DNA of 64,000 nucleotides from Mucilaginibacter sp. CSA2-8R (GTDB lineage: Bacteria; Bacteroidota; Bacteroidia; Sphingobacteriales; Sphingobacteriaceae). The stretch is taken from contig NZ_CP152389.1 in assembly GCF_038806765.1 (NCBI RefSeq), forward strand, positions 186,001 to 250,000, in the 5' to 3' direction. The first letter of the stretch is position 1. Every line of letters starts with the position of its first letter. Below, in pieces: positions 1 to 8,016 of the stretch. Below the pieces are notes generated by a model that saw nothing but the letters and a program-made list of their open reading frames with translations, searched no databases and was not told the DNA's origin. A program made the translations under genes and the position numbers.

Positions 1-14
1 ATATCAGGATTTAC

Positions 15-22
15 TATTTTTG
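15..22 (+). promoter_or_regulatory. -7 promoter box of frr
   Basis: TATTTTTG matches the Bacteroidota -7 consensus TAnnTTTG and lies 22 bases before the frr ATG. The expected -33 TTG falls outside the window, so only half of the promoter is visible. Confidence 0.55.
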
Positions 23-44
23 CAATTACAAAAAATAAAATACA

Positions 45-608
45 ATGAGCGAACTCATTAAGAAACAACTGAATGATGCCAAGTCTTTGATGGACAAAGC
101 TATAAGTCATACAGATAACGAGTTATCAAAGATACGTGCTGGCAAAGCCAGTCCGGCTATGCTGGATGGTTTAGTGGTAGATTACTATGGTACCCCTACG
201 CCATTAAGCCAGATAGGTAACGTAAATACCCCGGATGCACGTACTATCGTAATCCAGCCGTGGGAAAAATCGTTACTGGTGCCTATCGAAAAAGCAATTA
301 AAGAATCATCGTTAGGTTTTAACCCTCAAAACGATGGCAGTATTATCCGTATTAATGTACCGCCACTAACCGAAGAGCGTCGTCGTGAGTTGGTTAAACG
401 TTTAAAAAGTGAGGCCGAAAACGGTAAAGTAGCCATCCGTAATATCCGTAAAGATATTAATGATAAAATTAAGAAATTAAAAACCGAAGGCGTTTCTGAA
501 GACGAAATTAAAGTAGGAGAGGCCGACGTGCAGAAACTGGTTGATACTTACATTGTAAAGGTAGATCAACTGTCCGACGCAAAAGAGAAAGACATTATGA
601 CGGTTTAA
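45..608 (+). CDS. frr: ribosome recycling factor
   Basis: Cytoplasmic factor that, with EF-G, splits the post-termination ribosome into subunits. The 187 residues match the usual 185-187. The whole chain is RRF-like: an N-terminal helix with the conserved IRAGKASPAMLD stretch (about 31-42), the central DARTIVIQPWEKSLL segment (about 64-78), and the C-terminal helices with PPLTEERRRELVKRLK (about 106-121). The ATG at 45 follows a -7 box by 22 bases and there is no Shine-Dalgarno, as usual in this phylum. pyrH commonly lies upstream in other genomes but is outside the window. A strong hairpin terminator follows the stop. Identification is secure. Confidence 0.98.
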   Translation: MSELIKKQLNDAKSLMDKAISHTDNELSKIRAGKASPAMLDGLVVDYYGTPTPLSQIGNVNTPDARTIVIQPWEKSLLVPIEKAIKESSLGFNPQNDGSIIRINVPPLTEERRRELVKRLKSEAENGKVAIRNIRKDINDKIKKLKTEGVSEDEIKVGEADVQKLVDTYIVKVDQLSDAKEKDIMTV

Positions 609-630
609 ATCTTAAATCAACGTCAAATTA

Positions 631-666
631 AAGGGAATGAGCATATTGCATCATTCCCTTTTTTAT
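631..666 (+). terminator. frr terminator
   Basis: A perfect 10-bp stem (AAGGGAATGA at 631-640 with its complement at 651-660) and a 10-base loop are followed by a run of T. The T-run merges into the -7 box of the next gene. Confidence 0.8.
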
Positions 667-671
667 TTTTG
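664..671 (+). promoter_or_regulatory. -7 promoter box of the first ABC exporter
   Basis: TATTTTTG fits TAnnTTTG and begins inside the T-run of the frr terminator. The ATG follows 11 bases after its final G, which predicts a leader of about 7-8 bases. No TTG lies at the normal 19-21 base spacing. Confidence 0.5.
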
Positions 672-682
672 CGCCATAATCT

Positions 683-2437
683 ATGAAGTTACTTTTAACC
701 TATTTATCCAAACATCGTTGGGTAGTGTTGCTGGCTTTGGCCTTAGCGGCTGTTAACATTAGTTTTTCCCTGCTCGATCCATATATTACTGGTCGTGTTG
801 TCGACCGTTTTATTGAAAAACGTAAGCTATTAAATCATCATGAGTTTGTTTGGGGTGTGCTTACCTGGGTGGGTTTAGCTGTTGGAGCGGCCATGGTATC
901 GCGTATAGCCAAAAACTTTCAAGATTACTTTACCAACATCATTACTCAAAAGGTTGGTGCCAATATGTACGCTGATGGTTTAAAACACTCGCTTGAGTTA
1001 CCATACCAGGTTTTTGAAGACCAGCGCAGCGGCGAAACCTTGGGTATTTTGCAAAAAGTACGCCTAGACTGCGAAAAGTTTATCACATCATTCATCAGTG
1101 TGCTGTTTGTGAGCCTGGTAGGTATGGTGTTCGTTATTTTTTATTCGTTTAGCGTGAGTTATAAAGTAACGCTGGTGTACTTCGCAGCTATCCCGGTTAT
1201 CGGTTTTGTGAGTACCGCCTTAAGCAAGCGCATTAAGAACATACAACGCACCATCGTAGCCGAAACTACAGCTTTGGCTGGATCAACCACTGAGTCTTTA
1301 CGTAATATTGAATTAGTAAAAAGTTTAGGCTTGGTAAATCAGGAGATTAACCGCCTCAACAAAACCACGTACAAGATACTCGACCTGGAGTTAAAAAAAG
1401 TTAAGTACGTGCGCAGTATGAGCTTTGTACAAGGTACTACTGTTAACCTGGTACGCAGTATTATGGTGATAATTTTGCTGTTGTTGATATTTGAAGAAAC
1501 TATATCACCGGGGCAGTATTTTACCTTTCTGTTTTACTCATTCTTTTTGTTTAACCCGTTGCAGGAGTTAGGGAACGTTATCCTGGCCTGGCGTGAGTCG
1601 CAGGTCTCTTTAGCAAACTTTGAGCAAATCATTAACACGCCTGTTGAGGTTAAGCCCGAAAAGCCGGTACTGTTAGAAAAAGTGAAAGACCTGATTTTTG
1701 CTAACGTAAGCTTTAAGCATTTAACCGCTAACCGCAATGCTCTTAACCATATTAGTTTTGGGGTAAAAACGGGTACCACCATTGCCTTTGTTGGGCCATC
1801 GGGTTCAGGTAAAACCACCTTGGTGAAGCTTTTGGTGGGTTTATATCAGCCTTTGCAAGGCGATATTTTATATAATGGTGTGCTGAGTAAGGAAATTGAT
1901 TTAGATCGCCTGCGCGAGCGGATAGGCTTTGTAACACAGGATACGCAACTGTTTTCGGGTACTATTCGCGAAAACCTGCAATTTGTTCGCCCCAACGCTA
2001 CTGATGAAGAGTGTATGCAGGTTTTGCAGCGTGCTGCTTGCCGAACTTTGCTGGCCCGTGCTGATAAGGGACTTGACACCGTAATTGGTGAAGGTGGTGT
2101 TAAAGTATCAGGCGGCGAAAAGCAACGCTTATCTATAGCACGTGCCTTATTGCGTAGGCCCGATATTTTGGTATTTGATGAGGCCACCTCGGCCCTTGAT
2201 TCTTTAACTGAAGAAGAAATTACGGAAACTATTAAAGAAGTATCGGAGCACCAAGAGCATATTACCATTTTAATTGCTCACCGTTTAAGTACCATCATGC
2301 ATGCTGATCGCATTTATGTGTTAGAGAAAGGGCAGATTATTGAAGAAGGCAAGCACCTGGATCTAATCAGTCAAAAGGGCTTGTATTACGCTATGTGGCG
2401 ACAGCAAATCGGTGAAAAATTTACTACAGAAGCGTAA
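683..2437 (+). CDS. ABC exporter, fused membrane and ATPase half-transporter (copy 1)
   Basis: A type IV ABC exporter half-molecule of 584 residues that should dimerise in the inner membrane and export an unknown substrate. Residues about 15-320 form the membrane domain, with hydrophobic helices near 15-35, 55-75, 130-180 and 245-290. The nucleotide-binding domain follows: Walker A GPSGSGKTT at about 371-379, Q-loop FVTQDTQLFSG, signature VSGGEKQR near 475 (SGGE instead of SGGQ), Walker B ILVFDEATSALD near 495, and H-loop IAHRLST. It is closely paralogous along its length to the gene that starts 238 bases downstream, including the shared end YYAMWRQQ. The two probably form a heterodimer or are a recent duplication. 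Substrate cannot be told; lipid and multidrug exporters share this architecture. Confidence 0.9.
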   Translation: MKLLLTYLSKHRWVVLLALALAAVNISFSLLDPYITGRVVDRFIEKRKLLNHHEFVWGVLTWVGLAVGAAMVSRIAKNFQDYFTNIITQKVGANMYADGLKHSLELPYQVFEDQRSGETLGILQKVRLDCEKFITSFISVLFVSLVGMVFVIFYSFSVSYKVTLVYFAAIPVIGFVSTALSKRIKNIQRTIVAETTALAGSTTESLRNIELVKSLGLVNQEINRLNKTTYKILDLELKKVKYVRSMSFVQGTTVNLVRSIMVIILLLLIFEETISPGQYFTFLFYSFFLFNPLQELGNVILAWRESQVSLANFEQIINTPVEVKPEKPVLLEKVKDLIFANVSFKHLTANRNALNHISFGVKTGTTIAFVGPSGSGKTTLVKLLVGLYQPLQGDILYNGVLSKEIDLDRLRERIGFVTQDTQLFSGTIRENLQFVRPNATDEECMQVLQRAACRTLLARADKGLDTVIGEGGVKVSGGEKQRLSIARALLRRPDILVFDEATSALDSLTEEEITETIKEVSEHQEHITILIAHRLSTIMHADRIYVLEKGQIIEEGKHLDLISQKGLYYAMWRQQIGEKFTTEA

Positions 2438-2675
2438 TATACATCTTAAAGTTGTGATTTGGGATTTGCTTAAAGCATCCATGCGGCAAATAGTAATGTT
2501 AAATTAAATTTTCGTTTTCGTAATTAGTGGTATTTTTTGTTTGCAGGCTTTATAGTATACTCTTAATATCAGTCTTAAATTTTAACAGTTTCGTAAAAAT
2601 CAAATAAAAGGCAAGTATTCTTCGCATTCGGACGTTTTAATTGTTGTAATATTTTTATAACTGTCCGTTTACTCT

Positions 2676-4460
2676 ATGGATATATTGTTTAAGTACCTTA
2701 AAAAACATAAGTTTTCGGTAGGCATGGCGCTCTTAATGACAGCGCTAAACCAATGCTTTGCTTTGGTTGACCCGTTAATTACCGGAAAAATAGTTGATGA
2801 CTACATTGTAAAGCGGGATATGTACTCCCGTTTAGATTTTATAAGCGGTGTGGTATGGTTGGTTACCATAGCTGTAGCCGCAGCCTTGTTTTCCAGAATA
2901 GCCAATAATTTTCAAGATTATTACACCGTCACCATTGCGCAAAAATCGGGTGCCGAGGTTTACGCTGATGGAATGAAGCATGCGCTGGCTATGCCGTTTT
3001 ACGAGCACCAGGATCAGCGTAGCGGTGAAAAACTGGGCATGTTGCAGCGCATACGCAGTGATATTGAAAACTTGGTTAAGGCATCTATCAACGTTACTTT
3101 TATGGCAATGTTTGGTATTGTGTTCGTGGCTGTATATTCCTTTACTATCAGTTATAAAGTAACACTGGTATTTTTTGTCGCCGTTCCTATTATTACCTGG
3201 TTAAGCTGGATATTATCAAAGCGCGTTAAGGTAATTCACCGTGCTATCGTTTTAAAAACTTCTGTGCTGGCCGGTCGAACTACCGAGTCTTTAAGAAATA
3301 TCGAACTGGTTAAAAGCCATGGCTTGGCTAACGAGGAAATTGACCGTTTAAATAAGAATACTTACAAAATACTTGCTTTAGAAGTTGCTAAAACAAAACT
3401 GTTGCGTGTGCTCAGCTTTGTACAAGGCACCACTGTTAACCTGGTGCGCAGCAGCATGGTAGTTGTACTACTGGTACTTATTTTTGATAAAGAAATTTCT
3501 GCAGGGCAGTATTTCAGCTTTTTGCTGTATGCATACTTCCTGTTCGGCCCATTACAAGAGTTTGGCCACATGGCATTAACCTGGCGCGAGGCACAAATAT
3601 CGTTGGCTAATTATCGCCGTATTATGAGCCGGCCTTTGGAGGCCATCCCCGATAACCCGGCTGATTTAACACATATTGATCAGATCTCGTTTGAAAATGT
3701 ACAGTTTAAGTATAACGGTACTAAACGGTATGCTATAAAGGATATTTCGTTTCATGCTAATAAAGGCGAAACAGTGGCCTTTGTTGGGCCGTCTGGTTCG
3801 GGTAAGTCTACGCTCATTAAGTTATTAATTGGCTTATACAAACCCATCAGCGGTAAAATAATGTATAACAGCATTGAGAGTGACAATTATCACTTAGATA
3901 TGTTTAGGCGCCGCCTTGGGTTTGTTACGCAGGATACACAGCTGTTTTCGGGCACAATTAAAGATAACCTTACTTTTGTAAAGCCCGACGCGACGGATGA
4001 AGAATGTTTGGATGCGCTAAACAAGGCGGCCTGTCAGGGCATGCTTTCGCGCGCCGACGATGGTATTCATACCCTAATTGGTGAAAGTGGTGTTAAAATA
4101 TCGGGTGGCGAAAAGCAGCGCTTAAGTATTGCCCGTGCTTTATTACGGCACCCTGATGTATTGTTGTTTGATGAAGCTACCTCGGCTTTAGATTCTATTA
4201 CCGAAGAGGAGATCAGCAAAACGGTACAACATATCTCTAATCTAAAAAATCGTATTACACTGATTATTGCTCACCGCTTAAGTACCATTATGCACGCCGA
4301 CCGTATCTATGTGTTAGAAAACGGCGACGTGGTAGAGGTGGGTAACCACCACGAGTTACTGGAGCAAAAGGGTTTGTATTACGCCATGTGGCGGCAACAA
4401 TCAGGAGAACGCAAACTACAGGAAGAGCTGGATGCGTTTACCGAAAGTGAGGTATCATAA
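2676..4460 (+). CDS. ABC exporter, fused membrane and ATPase half-transporter (copy 2)
   Basis: Second half-transporter, 594 residues, same domain order as its upstream neighbour: membrane domain to about 320, then an ATPase domain with Walker A GPSGSGKST at about 371, Q-loop FVTQDTQLFSG, signature ISGGEKQRLS, Walker B VLLFDEATSALD and H-loop IAHRLST. Both copies keep a complete set of catalytic motifs, including the glutamate after Walker B, so neither looks like a degenerate site. The C-terminal tail is about 10 residues longer and acidic. The 238 bases between the two genes hold no gene and no clear promoter; TATTTTTA at 2650-2657 is one base off the -7 consensus. Joint function with copy 1 is inferred from tandem order and similarity. 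Confidence 0.9.
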   Translation: MDILFKYLKKHKFSVGMALLMTALNQCFALVDPLITGKIVDDYIVKRDMYSRLDFISGVVWLVTIAVAAALFSRIANNFQDYYTVTIAQKSGAEVYADGMKHALAMPFYEHQDQRSGEKLGMLQRIRSDIENLVKASINVTFMAMFGIVFVAVYSFTISYKVTLVFFVAVPIITWLSWILSKRVKVIHRAIVLKTSVLAGRTTESLRNIELVKSHGLANEEIDRLNKNTYKILALEVAKTKLLRVLSFVQGTTVNLVRSSMVVVLLVLIFDKEISAGQYFSFLLYAYFLFGPLQEFGHMALTWREAQISLANYRRIMSRPLEAIPDNPADLTHIDQISFENVQFKYNGTKRYAIKDISFHANKGETVAFVGPSGSGKSTLIKLLIGLYKPISGKIMYNSIESDNYHLDMFRRRLGFVTQDTQLFSGTIKDNLTFVKPDATDEECLDALNKAACQGMLSRADDGIHTLIGESGVKISGGEKQRLSIARALLRHPDVLLFDEATSALDSITEEEISKTVQHISNLKNRITLIIAHRLSTIMHADRIYVLENGDVVEVGNHHELLEQKGLYYAMWRQQSGERKLQEELDAFTESEVS

Positions 4461-4519
4461 ACAGCGCACATCCACTAAAAACGTTATGTTTAATGGTAAC
4501 GCCGGCTTAGGTAAGTAAT

Positions 4520-5806
4520 TTATACTACTTTCTTAGTCGGCGTACTTACGTCAGCCAGTTTAGTAGGAATAAGGTTACGCGTTTTGAGGAAGGTAACTGT
4601 TACTACCAGTAAAGTCATACAGCCTCCAAAAATTACTGACGGAACTGTTCCCATCAGTTCAGCTGTAAATCCGGATTCAAATGCTCCAATCTCGTTAGAT
4701 GACCCGATAAACATAGAGTTTACTGCCGAAACCCTTCCGCGCATTTCATCAGGCGTAAGTAATTGCATTAAAGTGCCACGTATAATAACACTGATGCTGT
4801 CAAACGCACCCTCAGTAAAGAGGAAGATGAGCGAAATATAAAAGCTTTTAGATAAGCCAAAACAAAGTATTGACATGCCAAAGCCGGTCACAGCAATCAG
4901 TAGATTGCGCCAGGGGCGGTTCATAGGCGAAAAACTAGTCATGGCCAGCATGGTGAGTACAGCACCTAATGATGAGGTAGCCCGCATAATACCTAAGCCT
5001 TCTGAGCCAACTTTAAGAATGTCGTTGGCAAATACCGGCAGCAAGGCGATGGCGCCGCCAAAGAATACCGAAAACAAGTCGAGGCTCATGGCGCCCAGCA
5101 TCATTTTGTTTCTGAGCACAAAGTTGATACCTGCCGATAGGCTTTGCCATATACTTTCTTTAGGTATGTATATAGGCGGATAGGTACGCAGCATATAAAC
5201 CAGTATAAGCGAAACCAGCAATAAGATATTGATGATGATGAAGGTTGGCGTAATACCAAAATGACCGAAAATTAAGCCGCCAATAGCCGGCCCCATAATG
5301 GTAGCAATCTGCCAGCTCGAACTGCTCCAGGTACTGCCGTTAGGATAAAGCTCTTTAGGTATACTTTGCGCATAAATAGCAAACGTTGCCGGGCCATAAA
5401 ATGCCCTGGCCACGCCGTTAAAAAATATCATCACATAAATAATGGGCACCACCCAGCCGGCATGTACCAGGTGGCTCATGCTTTTTAATGTAATAGTAAA
5501 TATGGTAAGCGAAGCAAATAACACTACTGAAAATATGGCAAGCAGCAGTTTACGCTTTTCGTATTTATCGGCAATGTAGCCGCCATACAGGGCAATACTG
5601 ATGGCCGGGATGGCTTCGCACAAGCCGATATAGCCCAACGCAAGTTTACTATGAGTAATCTGGTAAATGTAAAAGCCAATAACCACGGCCTGCATTTGGT
5701 AAGCCAGCGTAAAAAAGAAACGCATACCAATGTATGCGCGAAAATCTTTATACCGTAATGCAGCGAATGAGTCTTTTTTTTCCGGAGTCTCCTGTCGTTC
5801 TTCCAC
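4520..5806 (-). CDS. MFS transporter, enterobactin-exporter-like type
   Basis: A 428-residue membrane protein with about 12 hydrophobic segments. The opening FAALRYKDFRAYIGMRF and the loop GGYIADKYEKRKLLL (motif A type, between the second and third helices) place it in the MFS_3/EntS-like exporters. It probably expels a small molecule by proton antiport; the substrate is not evident. The best start is a GTG (5804-5806) because no ATG precedes the conserved N-terminus; a TAnnTTTG box (TAATTTTG, minus strand) lies 22 bases upstream. It converges on the ABC pair with a 59-base gap in which I see no convincing hairpin. Confidence 0.88.
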   Translation of the reverse strand: MEERQETPEKKDSFAALRYKDFRAYIGMRFFFTLAYQMQAVVIGFYIYQITHSKLALGYIGLCEAIPAISIALYGGYIADKYEKRKLLLAIFSVVLFASLTIFTITLKSMSHLVHAGWVVPIIYVMIFFNGVARAFYGPATFAIYAQSIPKELYPNGSTWSSSSWQIATIMGPAIGGLIFGHFGITPTFIIINILLLVSLILVYMLRTYPPIYIPKESIWQSLSAGINFVLRNKMMLGAMSLDLFSVFFGGAIALLPVFANDILKVGSEGLGIMRATSSLGAVLTMLAMTSFSPMNRPWRNLLIAVTGFGMSILCFGLSKSFYISLIFLFTEGAFDSISVIIRGTLMQLLTPDEMRGRVSAVNSMFIGSSNEIGAFESGFTAELMGTVPSVIFGGCMTLLVVTVTFLKTRNLIPTKLADVSTPTKKVV

Positions 5807-5828
5807 AAGCAGTTAATTTGATGCTTTG

Positions 5829-5836
5829 CAAAATTA
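5829..5836 (-). promoter_or_regulatory. -7 promoter box of the MFS gene
   Basis: Minus-strand TAATTTTG fits TAnnTTTG, 22 bases before the GTG start. No TTG at standard spacing. Confidence 0.45.
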
Positions 5837-5889
5837 ACGCATTTTGAATAACAGGCTTTAACTCAAATTAAAATAAGCAGGTAACAATC

Positions 5890-6465
5890 TTAATTATTTT
5901 GCGAAAAGATACGTATCGCCTTTACAAAGCGTCCCTGATAATAAGCATTCAATGGCGTTTCAGTAACGCTGTTGGCCTTGCCAGAGGTGGCATGTATAAA
6001 AATGTGTTCTTCACCCGGCTTGTTCACAAAAATGCCCATATGCCCTACATTCCGTTTGGTACTATCGGTACCGGTAAATAATATGATGTCGCCTGCTTTA
6101 GCATCTCTTAGCTTAATTTCTTTAGGCACTGAGGTAAAATCTACTGAAGTGCGCGGAACGTTAATATTAAAATGATTGAAAACGTAAGTAATAAAACCCG
6201 AGCAATCAAACCCCTCGCTGGGGTTAGTTGAGCCGTACTTGTAAGGGATGCCTTTAAGTGATTGAGCAAAACTGACAATCTGTGCCGGGCTAACGTTCCC
6301 GGTTTCAATGCGGTCAGAAGTTTTTGTATTGAAACTCTTATCAGCCTCGTTTAAATGAATACCATGGCTTGCTGATGTATGATCTACTGCAAAAGGCTTG
6401 TCTGGATTTTTACAAGTAAAAAGCAACAGCATTAACAGTTTATATGGCAGAGAACTAAACGGCAT
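5890..6465 (-). CDS. NlpC/P60 family cell-wall hydrolase, probable lipoprotein
   Basis: Predicted gamma-D-glutamyl-diamino-acid endopeptidase acting on peptidoglycan stem peptides. The C-terminal two thirds is an NlpC/P60 domain: catalytic Cys in EGFDCSGFITYVF, catalytic His in VGHMGIFVN, and a third His in FIHATS. The N-terminus from the ATG at 6465 is hydrophobic and ends LLLFTCKNP, which resembles a lipoprotein signal with an unusual T before the Cys. A longer reading from a TTG at 6513 is less likely because that codon lies inside a candidate -7 box. Between signal and catalytic domain is a polar linker of about 60 residues. The gene stands alone. Confidence 0.85.
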   Translation of the reverse strand: MPFSSLPYKLLMLLLFTCKNPDKPFAVDHTSASHGIHLNEADKSFNTKTSDRIETGNVSPAQIVSFAQSLKGIPYKYGSTNPSEGFDCSGFITYVFNHFNINVPRTSVDFTSVPKEIKLRDAKAGDIILFTGTDSTKRNVGHMGIFVNKPGEEHIFIHATSGKANSVTETPLNAYYQGRFVKAIRIFSQNN

Positions 6466-6510
6466 AAATAGATGGTTAAAGCAAATAGAAAATATAAGCA
6501 AGATAGAATA

Positions 6511-6541
6511 CAAATTTTCCCTGTTAACTAAAATAAAACAA
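6511..6541 (-). promoter_or_regulatory. candidate promoter of the NlpC gene
   Basis: On the minus strand TTG (6539-6541) is followed after exactly 20 bases by AAAATTTG (6511-6518), which is TAnnTTTG with the first T replaced by A. It overlaps the edge of the upstream hairpin and predicts a leader of about 40 bases before the ATG at 6465. Confidence 0.4.
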
Positions 6542-6562
6542 GCCAGGGTGCAAACCCCAGCT
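6541..6562 (-). terminator. probable terminator after the M28 peptidase
   Basis: Minus-strand hairpin with an 8-bp stem (two G-T pairs) and a 6-base loop, followed by a T-rich stretch. It lies 25 bases past the M28 stop. Confidence 0.45.
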
Positions 6563-6586
6563 CGTTAATGCAAAAACTTCTTAATG

Positions 6587-7981
6587 CTAAAAATTTAAAC
6601 CATGTTGGTCAATCAAATAAATAAGCGAGGCTATCGACGCTGCCCCTAATTCCAGCTCGCGTTTGTTTACGTTTTCAAATACATCATTAGGCGTATGGTG
6701 TATATCAAAGTAACGCTGCGAGTCGGGACGAAAACCGATTAGCATAGCATTAGGATGCGTTTCTCTTAATGGGCCAATATCTGTACCGCTGCCTCCTATC
6801 ACTAAACGGTCGGCCTCGTATGGCTCAAACAGTTTTTTCCACTGGCGGTTAATGCCGGCCATAAACGCTGGTGTGGCATGGTCAAAACTAAAGCCACGAG
6901 GGGTAAAGCCGCCTTCGTCAGTTTCTAAAGCTGCAATATGTTCCTCTTTGTCTTTTAAGGCTTGTTCAGCATATTTTAAACCACCCTTGTGCCCATTCTC
7001 CTCGTTCATAAAAAAAACAGCCCTGATGTTATTTTTAGGTTTGTAGCCTAATGTTTTGTAAATACGCAAAGCTTCTACCGACTGCATAACGCCTGTACCA
7101 TCGTCATGCGCGCCTTCGGCTAAATCCCACGAATCTAAGTGGCCGCCAACCGTTATGTATTTGTTGTTGTTCTCTGAACCCTTTATTTCTCCTATTACAT
7201 TATACGACAGTACATCAGGCAAAGTCTGACAATCGGTTTTTAAATAGAATTTTACAGGAGTGCCGGCTTGCTGCTTTAGCTTAGCACTAAGCTGATTAGC
7301 GGCTATAGTTGATAAAGCTGCGGCAGGGATTGGTTTATTGGTGCCATAACCGGTGCCACCGGTATGCGGATAATTATCCAGCGCAGATGTTAATGAGCGA
7401 ACAAGCACAGCAACCGCACCATATTTGGATGCCGCTCCCGGGCCGGTGTTTCGTTGGTCGCCGGCAGTGCCATAAGCCGATCCGGCTTCGATAAAGCGCT
7501 CATCAAACGGGCGATTAAAAAATACAATCTTACCCTTAATTTTAGACTCGCCAAGCGTCTCCAATTCTTTTAAGCTATGCAGTTCGATAACCTCTGCAGT
7601 GATGCCTGTTTTTGGCGTAGCCACCGACATGCCCAAGGCGGCTAAGGCAACAGGAGTACGCTTAGTGCCTGTAACAATGTAACCCTGCTCTTTTTCGCCG
7701 CGCACCCAATGCGGCACCATTACCTTCTGCAGGTAAACCCGGTCAAACCCATAACCTTCCATTAGTTTCTTGCTCCACTCAACCGATTTTTGAGCGCCTG
7801 CCGAGCCGCTTAAACGCGGTCCGATCTTTTTGCACAGGTAACGCAGGTTTTCATAGCATTGGCCATTAACTAAGGCCTCGTCAAAAATTTTGCGCATCAT
7901 TACCGAATCGGTTTGGGCCTGTGCCGAACAAGACATACCAAGTGCTGCAAGCACAGAGAAAGCGATAGCTTTTATTTTCAT
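6587..7981 (-). CDS. secreted M28 family zinc aminopeptidase
   Basis: A 464-residue protein with a Sec signal peptide (about 1-22, ending SCSAQAQT). A protease-associated domain-like insert (about 130-250) is followed by the M28 catalytic domain. The metal ligands of the family are visible: His and Asp in GGHLDSWDLAEGAHDDGTG (about 275-295), Glu pair in FMNEENGHKGG, Asp in ALETDEGG, and His in FDIHHTPND near the C-terminus. It should remove N-terminal residues from peptides in the periplasm or outside the cell. It starts 35 bases after recG without an intervening terminator, so it is probably the last gene of the ridA-recG transcript. A weak hairpin follows it. Confidence 0.92.
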   Translation of the reverse strand: MKIKAIAFSVLAALGMSCSAQAQTDSVMMRKIFDEALVNGQCYENLRYLCKKIGPRLSGSAGAQKSVEWSKKLMEGYGFDRVYLQKVMVPHWVRGEKEQGYIVTGTKRTPVALAALGMSVATPKTGITAEVIELHSLKELETLGESKIKGKIVFFNRPFDERFIEAGSAYGTAGDQRNTGPGAASKYGAVAVLVRSLTSALDNYPHTGGTGYGTNKPIPAAALSTIAANQLSAKLKQQAGTPVKFYLKTDCQTLPDVLSYNVIGEIKGSENNNKYITVGGHLDSWDLAEGAHDDGTGVMQSVEALRIYKTLGYKPKNNIRAVFFMNEENGHKGGLKYAEQALKDKEEHIAALETDEGGFTPRGFSFDHATPAFMAGINRQWKKLFEPYEADRLVIGGSGTDIGPLRETHPNAMLIGFRPDSQRYFDIHHTPNDVFENVNKRELELGAASIASLIYLIDQHGLNF

Positions 7982-8016
7982 GAAGAGTATTTGTATTAAT
8001 GCCGTTAAGATAACGA

